From CAZAQS01 sp964486825 (GTDB lineage: Bacteria; Chloroflexota; Anaerolineae; Anaerolineales; UBA4823), in the NCBI GenBank assembly GCA_964486825.1, contig CAZAQS010000141.1, positions 1-11,952 of the forward strand: DNA of 11,952 nucleotides, read 5' to 3'. Under the pieces are notes generated by a model that saw only the letters and a list, made by a program, of their open reading frames with translations, was not told where the DNA came from and did not search any database. Made by a program: the position numbers and the translations under genes. Shown piece after piece: positions 7,547 through 11,952 of this stretch. Position 1 is the stretch's first letter; every line of letters begins with the position of its first letter.

Positions 7547-8062
7547 ATGGATCCCCGGTTGCCGTGCGGGCAAACAGCTCCAGATTTTTCTTTACTCGAT
7601 CTGAACAAGGCGCCACATCACCTGAGAGATTACCAGGGCCGCATTGCAGTTTTGAATTTTTGGTCTGCAGAGTGTCCCTGGGTCGAACGGACCGACAGGG
7701 ATATTATTTTAAGGTTGCCGCGCTGGGGGGACGAGGTTGTGTTTTTCGCTATCGCCTCCAATCCTAACGAATCTATCGATCTGCTAAGAGCCATTTCAAA
7801 GGAACGCCGCCTTCCGCTGGTCCTGCATGACCCGCAGCAGCAGGTGGCAAATTTATACGGCGCCCAAACCACCCCGCACGTGTTTGTAATCGACCGGAAT
7901 AGTCTCTTGCGATACCAGGGAGCTTTTGACGATGTCACCTTCCGGAAACGCACCCCTACCGTAAATTATCTTGATCTTGCAGTAGACGCTCTTCTGGCAG
8001 GAAGAAAACCTGACCCTGAATTTACCCCTCCTTACGGTTGCGCCATCGTGCGATATTCTTAG
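7547..8062 (+). CDS. Redoxin / thioredoxin-fold protein (AhpC-TSA/TlpA-like) with unusual cysteines
   Basis: The protein has 171 residues and no signal peptide, so it should be cytoplasmic. It begins with a typical redoxin segment (APDFSLLDLN, 11-20). The active-site strand is VLNFWSAECPW (35-45), where a CxxC motif would be expected, but only Cys43 is present and the first position is Ser40. The cis-proline is in QTTPHVFVID (107-116, Pro110). A C-terminal PPYGCAI (161-167) supplies Cys165, like the conserved GC near the end of related CNHCP-type thioredoxin-family proteins. Cys7 is the only other cysteine. The role is likely thiol redox chemistry or peroxide reduction, but the partner is unknown. 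It appears to be translated from a leaderless mRNA. It ends 4 nt from the end of the converging panE gene, with no terminator between. Confidence 0.8.
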   Translation: MDPRLPCGQTAPDFSLLDLNKAPHHLRDYQGRIAVLNFWSAECPWVERTDRDIILRLPRWGDEVVFFAIASNPNESIDLLRAISKERRLPLVLHDPQQQVANLYGAQTTPHVFVIDRNSLLRYQGAFDDVTFRKRTPTVNYLDLAVDALLAGRKPDPEFTPPYGCAIVRYS

Positions 8063-8066
8063 GACC

Positions 8067-9002
8067 TTAAAATTCCAATTCCCCCCTGGCTCTGAGCTCT
8101 TTCGGGAGCAAGCAATTATAGATAAAAGTATTGGACGGCGTGGGTACCCCGGCTTCCAACCCCAACCTGACAATAGCTCCAGTCTGGGAGCCTAACTCAG
8201 AAGGGCGACCTTCCAGGATATCACGCTGCATGGATGCCAGTGTACCCTCCGGTAAACCATCGATCACTTCCAACACTTTATCTGTGATATCCTCAGGCAG
8301 CTGGATATGCTGGCCCCTGGCAACCGCAACGATCTCAAGCAGAACTTGCTTCATCAATCGGCGGGTCTCGTGTAAGCCACGCGTGACGCCTACCGGCGCC
8401 CCGGTTACTGCGCCGACACCGCTTAGGCAAGCGATGAAGATAAATTTCTCCCACATGGCTGCCTGGATATCAGCAGGTATCTCTGCCCTGACTCCGGCTC
8501 CCTCGAAGGCGGTCTTCAATCGTTGGGTGCGTTCGCTCGGCTGGTTGTCCAGCTCCCCAAAGGCGATATAGGGTTCGATCCCTGTATGCCTGATATAACC
8601 GGGACTGGTCAATTGGCTGGCAATCCTGCACAGACCGCCCACAACGGCTCGTTTTCCGAGGACTGCTGCGAGCTGGGATGGAGCATCTACACCGTTTTGG
8701 AGCGGGACGATAAACGTATCCTCACCGACCAGCGGACGAGCGGCTAATGCTGCTTCCGGGACTTGCCAGGCTTTTACCCCCAGTAACACAACCTCCACCA
8801 CGCCTGCCTGAGCTGGGTCATCGGTGGCGTGGACCGGGTGAACTATAAAATCCCCTTTAACGCTGTCTATCCTCAACCCTTGAGAGCGAAGGGCTTGTAA
8901 ATGCTCCCCCCGGGCTATGAAAACGACCTCCTGCCCGCTTTCGGCTAACCTACCCCCAAAATACCCTCCCACCGCGCCTGATCCATAAATTGCAATACGC
9001 AT
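8067..9002 (-). CDS. panE: 2-dehydropantoate 2-reductase (ketopantoate reductase)
   Basis: This enzyme reduces 2-dehydropantoate to pantoate with NADPH, in pantothenate and coenzyme A synthesis. The 311-residue protein has the NADP-binding GSGAVGG at residues 7-13, Arg31 after the second strand as in NADPH-preferring members, GVKAWQ (75-80), LQNG (101-104) and WEKF (184-187). The C-terminal domain has SMQRDILEGRPSELG (258-272), which carries the family's Ser/Asp and late acidic residue. By motif, Lys186 is the catalytic lysine and Asn103 and Glu269 the substrate partners. The start is ATG 9002, with AGGGAG (9010-9015) 7 nt upstream; a GTG at 9005 directly before it is closer than ideal to that site. 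The gene stands alone between divergent LysM and converging redoxin genes. I see no panB or panC beside it. Confidence 0.9.
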   Translation of the reverse strand: MRIAIYGSGAVGGYFGGRLAESGQEVVFIARGEHLQALRSQGLRIDSVKGDFIVHPVHATDDPAQAGVVEVVLLGVKAWQVPEAALAARPLVGEDTFIVPLQNGVDAPSQLAAVLGKRAVVGGLCRIASQLTSPGYIRHTGIEPYIAFGELDNQPSERTQRLKTAFEGAGVRAEIPADIQAAMWEKFIFIACLSGVGAVTGAPVGVTRGLHETRRLMKQVLLEIVAVARGQHIQLPEDITDKVLEVIDGLPEGTLASMQRDILEGRPSELGSQTGAIVRLGLEAGVPTPSNTFIYNCLLPKELRARGELEF

Positions 9003-9048
9003 CACCCATCTCCCTCTTGCCTGTACTTTACTTGTTGCACTTTTTAAA

Positions 9049-9054
9049 ATTATA
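9049..9054 (-). promoter_or_regulatory. -10 box for panE
   Basis: On the minus strand a TATAAT lies about 47 nt before the panE ATG, followed downstream by an A/T-rich run. No clear -35 matches at 16-18 nt upstream. Confidence 0.45.
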
Positions 9055-9074
9055 TCCCTACATTCAAGCCCTTA

Positions 9075-9096
9075 CCCCGGTTTAATGCTGCCGGGG
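9075..9096. other. Short GC-rich inverted repeat between divergent panE and LysM genes
   Basis: CCCCGG (9075-9080) and CCGGGG (9091-9096) pair across a 10-nt AT-rich loop, and a further CCT/AGG (9070-9072 / 9098-9100) can extend the stem across a small internal loop. It has no U-tract. It lies upstream of the panE -10 and upstream of the LysM gene, so it may be a protein site or a leader hairpin. Nothing specific supports either. A weak plus-strand -10-like TAAAAT for the LysM gene lies at 9136-9141. Confidence 0.3.
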
Positions 9097-9230
9097 CAGG
9101 CCTCGCAGATACATACACACTTGCCAAAAATCGAGTAAAATGGCGGACAGGATACAGTCTGCAGGACTCGATTCTAGGTTATAGGATGTGTACCCCCACC
9201 TTACCCCATCCGAAGAACTGAGGAAAAAAA

Positions 9231-9995
9231 ATGAGTGAAAAAGATAGTGCCCAGAACGTAATCCAATCTTACCGGAAGCGCCAGAATATGGCACAAAAGG
9301 CGCCCATGATTTTTGGCCTGGCAGCACTGTTGCTAGTTGTTGGAGCCGGGGTCTTGATCTTTTGGTTGGCAGGCCCAGAAGTACCGAGTGTTTCCCTGTT
9401 CGCGACGGAGACTCCCACACCCACTGAAACTGCCACCCAGACTCCTACAAACACTGCTACGCTGACACCTACCGTCACTGAGACACCAGAACCAACCGAG
9501 ACTCCAACGCCTTCCCTCACACCCACTGCATCTGGACCATGGGTATATACCGTAGAAGAGACTGATTTTGGCCTCAGCACCATTGCTGTTAAATTCAACA
9601 CGGATATACCAACCCTGCTGGCCCTCAATCCCTCCATCGATCCAGCCACCCTGGTCATTTATGTCGGGCAGGAGATCATCATTCCCGCTCCAGATACGAA
9701 ACTTCCGACTGGCACCCCCATCCCAGAAGGATTTCGAGGCACGATCGAACATCGTGTGGAAAGTGGAGAGACCCTGGGTGAGCTTGCTGACCGGTATCTA
9801 AGCACCATCGACGCCATCCTTAGGGAAAACGAAATTGAAAACCAGAATGACATCCGTGAAGGGACGATATTAAAGATACCAGTCAATATCATTACCCCGG
9901 TTCCTACTCGCACACCAGGTCTGGAGACCACCGTTCTTCCACAGGTCCCAACATCGACCGTACAGCCTACTTATACGGAGACTCCTACCGAATAG
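9231..9995 (+). CDS. Membrane-anchored protein with two LysM domains and Thr/Pro-rich linkers
   Basis: The protein has 254 residues. A charged N-terminus (1-25) is followed by one membrane helix (about 26-47), a Thr/Pro/Glu-rich spacer (60-100), a LysM-like module (104-152, YTVEETDFGLSTIAVKFN... to IIIP), a clearer LysM module (173-217, HRVESGETLGELADRY... to LKIPV) and a Thr/Pro-rich tail (221-254). LysM modules bind N-acetylglucosamine-containing polymers, and the topology puts them outside the membrane, so a cell-envelope-binding or scaffold role is likely. No catalytic domain is present. The first module lacks the usual SGDTL-like motif and may bind weakly. The start is ATG 9231, after a purine-rich GAGGAAAAA tract. 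It is monocistronic and ends before a strong terminator. Such proteins are common in Anaerolineae, which supports the taxon guess. Confidence 0.85.
   Translation: MSEKDSAQNVIQSYRKRQNMAQKAPMIFGLAALLLVVGAGVLIFWLAGPEVPSVSLFATETPTPTETATQTPTNTATLTPTVTETPEPTETPTPSLTPTASGPWVYTVEETDFGLSTIAVKFNTDIPTLLALNPSIDPATLVIYVGQEIIIPAPDTKLPTGTPIPEGFRGTIEHRVESGETLGELADRYLSTIDAILRENEIENQNDIREGTILKIPVNIITPVPTRTPGLETTVLPQVPTSTVQPTYTETPTE
9409..9530 (+). repeat. Low-complexity coding repeat for Thr-Pro-Glu-Thr linker
   Basis: Imperfect tandem ACTCC/ACACC/ACTGA-type units encode alternating Thr with Pro, Glu and Ala. The DNA units vary at third positions, which indicates selection on the protein linker and not a recent DNA duplication. 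A shorter stretch of the same type is at 9897-9992. Confidence 0.7.
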
Positions 9996-10019
9996 GGAGG
10001 TTCAACCCCACCTAAGAAC

Positions 10020-10060
10020 GAGGTCCAGGAGAGCCCGTGCCTCCTGGACCTCTTATTTAT
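10020..10060 (+). terminator. Rho-independent terminator after the LysM gene
   Basis: A perfect 12-bp stem, GAGGTCCAGGAG (10020-10031) with CTCCTGGACCTC (10041-10052), encloses a 9-nt loop and is followed by a T-rich run (TTATTTATT). It lies 25 nt after the LysM stop and 9 nt before the -35 of the metal-uptake operon, separating the two units. Confidence 0.88.
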
Positions 10061-10068
10061 TAAACGTC

Positions 10069-10096
10069 TTGACAACCTCAAAATCCGTACTATAAT
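10069..10096 (+). promoter_or_regulatory. Sigma-70-type promoter of the metal-uptake operon
   Basis: TTGACA (10069-10074) and TATAAT (10091-10096) both match consensus exactly, with a 16-nt spacer. Transcription should start near 10103, giving a leader of about 35 nt before the ATG at 10138. Confidence 0.85.
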
Positions 10097-10113
10097 TGAA
10101 AACGAATTTCAAT
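10095..10113 (+). promoter_or_regulatory. Palindromic operator overlapping -10 and start site, probable Fur-family (Zur-type) box
   Basis: ATTGAAAACGAATTTCAAT has 7-bp perfectly paired arms (ATTGAAA / TTTCAAT) around a 5-nt centre. It covers the end of the -10 box and the expected start site, an ideal position for repression. The core TGAAAA...TTTCA resembles known zinc-uptake regulator boxes of actinobacteria (TGAAAATNATTTTCA). No regulator gene is in the window. The palindrome is seen directly; the regulator identity is inferred from the zinc-type operon it controls. Confidence 0.65.
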
Positions 10114-10137
10114 ATCAATAAGGGGAATACCTGGAGT

Positions 10138-11070
10138 ATGTATAGATACTTATTCATTATTATCTGCTTAGCGTTGGCAGCAACTGCCTGTACTGGCAGC
10201 TCAAACCTCCCTGGCGCCCAGAGTGGACCCAGGGTCATCGTCGTAGAGACTTTCCTGGCAGATATCGTGCAAAATATAGCTGGAGAGCGGCTGGTCGTAG
10301 AGACATTGATGCCCATCGGAGTCGACCCTCACAGTTACCAACCTTCTCCACAGGATGTAGCCCGTATTCTAGAGAGCGACTTGGTGATCTTGAACAAGAC
10401 CGGCTTGGAAGCAGCTCTGGATGACGTTATCCTGAATGCGGGTGGAGATTTCACCCTGGTGGAGACAGCCGCAGGTCTCGAAGCACGCCACCCCACCGAT
10501 GAAGAGACTGCTCTCTCCGCCCATGAAGATGAGCATGGCGAGGAAATTGATCCGCACTTCTGGCTTAATCCAGTTTACGTCATAACTTATGTTGATAATA
10601 TCACCGCAGCCCTGGTAAATATCGATCCAGATGGGAGGAATGAGTACGAGCGAAACGCTGAAGCATATATCGAGCAGCTAATGGAGCTGGATAGATGGAT
10701 TTCAGCCGAAGTGGAAAAGATTCCCCATAATCGGCGTCTTTTGGTAACCAATCACGAGAGCCTTGGATATTTTGCGGACCGCTACGGTTTCAAGGTAGTG
10801 GGGGCGATCATCCCGAGCGCGACAACAGGAGCCTCCCCAACCGCCCAGGACCTGGCGGCTTTGACCAGGCAAATCCAGGAAACTGGCGCGCCTGCAATAT
10901 TCCTGGAAACGGGTGCAAACCAACGCTTGGCAGAACAGTTAGCCCTCGAAACAGGAATCAAGATTGCGCCGCCCCTATACAGCCACTCCACAGGTAGTGA
11001 AGGGCCGGCCTCATCTTACCTGGAAATGATGAGATACAATACCACCGTCATCGTTGAGGGGCTGAGATAA
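10138..11070 (+). CDS. znuA: Zinc-type metal ABC transporter substrate-binding lipoprotein (ZnuA/TroA family)
   Basis: The protein has 310 residues. A signal peptide ends in the lipobox ATAC (Cys18), so it should be a membrane-anchored lipoprotein that captures metal outside the cell and passes it to the permease. Cluster A-I ligands are visible: His65 in GVDPHSY, His140 in DPHFWLNP and His206 in TNHESLGYF. A His at the third position is typical of zinc members, where manganese members have Glu. The fourth ligand is usually Asp in an LYxDS motif; here the matching stretch is LYSHS, with His283. A His/acid-rich loop precedes His140 (about 119-138), another zinc-type mark. ATG 10138 is chosen because the in-frame TTG at 10096 overlaps the -10 box and cannot be in the mRNA. 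Ribosome site is AAGGGG at 12 nt or TGGAG very close to the ATG. The ATPase start follows 30 nt after the stop. Confidence 0.88.
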   Translation: MYRYLFIIICLALAATACTGSSNLPGAQSGPRVIVVETFLADIVQNIAGERLVVETLMPIGVDPHSYQPSPQDVARILESDLVILNKTGLEAALDDVILNAGGDFTLVETAAGLEARHPTDEETALSAHEDEHGEEIDPHFWLNPVYVITYVDNITAALVNIDPDGRNEYERNAEAYIEQLMELDRWISAEVEKIPHNRRLLVTNHESLGYFADRYGFKVVGAIIPSATTGASPTAQDLAALTRQIQETGAPAIFLETGANQRLAEQLALETGIKIAPPLYSHSTGSEGPASSYLEMMRYNTTVIVEGLR

Positions 11071-11086
11071 AGAGAACACATCCGTC

Positions 11087-11104
11087 AGGAGTGAAATGGC
11101 TTGA
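11087..11104 (+). promoter_or_regulatory. Ribosome site with a two-codon ATG-GCT-TGA frame over the ATPase start
   Basis: AGGAG (11087-11091) serves the TTG at 11101 with 9-nt spacing. An ATG at 11096 lies only 4 nt away and reads ATG GCT TGA, overlapping the TTG in another frame. GTG at 11091 also meets a stop soon, so TTG is the only start that gives the ATPase its full N-terminus. Confidence 0.6.
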
Positions 11105-11934
11105 TCTTCAAGAAGAAGTATTCTGTTAACGACTCTACAAAATCACTGGTTGAGGTGGAACCAGCCCGGCTCGAGCTGGAGAATGTGACGGTCGGCTATA
11201 ACGGCACACCCGCCCTGAAAGATGTTTCTTTCCAGGTCCCCCATGGGGCCAGGGTGGCGGTGGTCGGGCCGAATGGGGCAGGCAAATCGACACTTTTCAA
11301 AGCGCTGGTCGGTTTGCTACCCGTTCAGAAAGGTCGTATCCTGGTGCATGGCTTGCCCCTGGGAGATCACCAGGAATGCGTCACGTATGTGCCTCAGCGA
11401 GAGGAACTCGACTGGCGTTTCCCTGTTACCGTAGAGGATGTCGTGATGATGGGGCGCTTCGGAAGGATTGGATGGTTCAAGCGTCCTACAGAACACGACC
11501 GGCAGATCGTCGCCCAATGCCTGGAGCAAATGGGGATTTTACACCTGGCGAAAACAGGCATAGGCGATCTCTCGGGAGGGCAACAACAGCGAGTCTTCCT
11601 TGCCCGCGCTTTGGCCCAGGAACCGCATATCCTGCTCATGGATGAGCCCTTGACCGGGGTGGATGCTGCTACCCAAGAAGTAACTTTATCACTCCTGGAG
11701 CAGCTACAATTGCAGCAGGTTACGATTATGATATCGACCCATGACTTGAACCTGGCTGCCGAGCGGTTCCAGCAGGTCCTGTTGCTTAACCGGCGGTTGA
11801 TCACCTACGGCACACCGGCCGAGGTCTTCACACCCCAATCGCTCGGCCAGGCTTTTGGAGGGAACTTGCTTTTCCTGCCGGGTGGGGCTGTGCTGGTCGT
11901 TGAATGCTGTCCACCGGAGGAAGCTCCTGCATGA
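11101..11934 (+). CDS. znuC: Metal (zinc/manganese) ABC transporter ATP-binding protein
   Basis: This ATPase of 277 residues powers the uptake system from the cytoplasmic face. Walker A is GPNGAGKST (56-64), the Q-loop Gln99 is in YVPQR, the ABC signature LSGGQQQR lies at 157-164, Walker B ILLMDEP at 177-183, the D-loop at GVDAA, and the switch His214 in STHD. DWRFPVTVEDVVMMGR (104-119) is characteristic of the manganese/zinc/chelate-type (ZnuC/MntB/TroB) ATPases. The N-terminal 20 residues precede the domain, and the C-terminus adds about 20 residues ending in a CC pair. The start is TTG 11101. The TGA stop overlaps the ATG of the next gene (ATGA), indicating translational coupling. Metal specificity comes from the neighbouring binding protein, not from this gene. 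Confidence 0.9.
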   Translation: MIFKKKYSVNDSTKSLVEVEPARLELENVTVGYNGTPALKDVSFQVPHGARVAVVGPNGAGKSTLFKALVGLLPVQKGRILVHGLPLGDHQECVTYVPQREELDWRFPVTVEDVVMMGRFGRIGWFKRPTEHDRQIVAQCLEQMGILHLAKTGIGDLSGGQQQRVFLARALAQEPHILLMDEPLTGVDAATQEVTLSLLEQLQLQQVTIMISTHDLNLAAERFQQVLLLNRRLITYGTPAEVFTPQSLGQAFGGNLLFLPGGAVLVVECCPPEEAPA

Positions 11935-11952
11935 GAGAACGCTCCCAGAAAG
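11931..11952 (+). CDS. Start of the next gene, expected metal ABC permease (7 codons only)
   Basis: ATG 11931 overlaps the ATPase stop as ATGA and has GGAGG (11916-11920) 10 nt upstream. Only MRERSQK is visible before the window ends. The permease identity is inferred from position: binding protein and ATPase genes of this family are normally followed by a ZnuB/TroC-type permease, and none occurs elsewhere in the window. Confidence 0.6.

Noticed and set aside
7513..7608. N-terminal extension of the flippase-like protein to position 7608
   Set aside because: The extra 32 residues are polar with no helix, exceed family length, and would run over the start of the divergent redoxin gene.
9409..9530. 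Possible CRISPR-like or minisatellite repeat
   Set aside because: Units are short, irregular and explained by codons for a Thr/Pro/Glu-rich protein linker.
9333..9752. A 139-codon minus-strand open frame
   Set aside because: It is antisense to the LysM gene and arises from the compositional bias of the Thr/Pro-rich region.
10096..10137. TTG start for the zinc-binding lipoprotein
   Set aside because: It overlaps the -10 hexamer and so lies upstream of the predicted transcript start; ATG 10138 also gives a proper lipoprotein signal.
10053..10316. Minus-strand open frame across the metal-uptake promoter
   Set aside because: It crosses the promoter, operator and lipoprotein signal sequence and has no supporting start signal or domain.

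Overview
The window looks like a chromosomal segment from a Chloroflexota bacterium, probably class Anaerolineae. This is an inference from three things: a membrane-anchored LysM protein with long Thr/Pro/Glu-rich linkers, base composition that looks balanced by eye, and very tightly packed small operons that often use GTG or TTG starts. It holds nine complete protein genes, one gene cut at the left edge and the first codons of another at the right edge. I see no rRNA, tRNA, CRISPR array, insertion sequence or phage gene.

Layout. (1) Positions 1-3193, minus strand: a two-gene operon of an exported phospholipase D-fold protein with two HKD motifs, followed through an ATGA overlap by a large HerA/FtsK-superfamily pumping ATPase that runs off the left edge. 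(2) Positions 3194-3424: a divergent intergenic region with a clear -10 box for the minus operon, flanked by an inverted repeat. (3) Positions 3425-3979, plus: a purine-type phosphoribosyltransferase whose stop codon shares a CTAG with the converging gene. (4) Positions 3976-7512, minus: a three-gene operon of a flippase-like membrane protein (LPG-synthase TM family), an FAD-dependent oxidoreductase and a THUMP-like SAM methyltransferase, joined by an 8-nt overlap and a 2-nt gap. (5) Positions 7547-8062, plus: a thioredoxin-fold redoxin that appears to be transcribed without a leader from a TATAAT seven nucleotides before its ATG. (6) Positions 8067-9002, minus: 2-dehydropantoate 2-reductase (panE). 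(7) Positions 9231-9995, plus: the LysM protein, closed by a strong hairpin terminator. (8) Positions 10069-11952, plus: a zinc-type metal uptake ABC operon of lipoprotein binding protein, ATPase and the start of a third gene expected to be the permease. It has a consensus-like promoter whose -10 is overlapped by a 7-bp-arm palindrome resembling Fur-family (Zur) boxes.

How the genes work together. The metal operon is a self-contained uptake system, and its His-type ligands, His/acid-rich loop and operator all point to zinc. The flippase and FAD enzyme plausibly act on a membrane lipid or glycolipid, but the substrate is not readable. The least explained part is the left operon, where an exported nuclease- or phospholipase-type enzyme is translationally coupled to a cytoplasmic DNA-pump-type ATPase. 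That is the best candidate here for an undescribed system, though I cannot show its function from sequence. The other genes are ordinary housekeeping functions.
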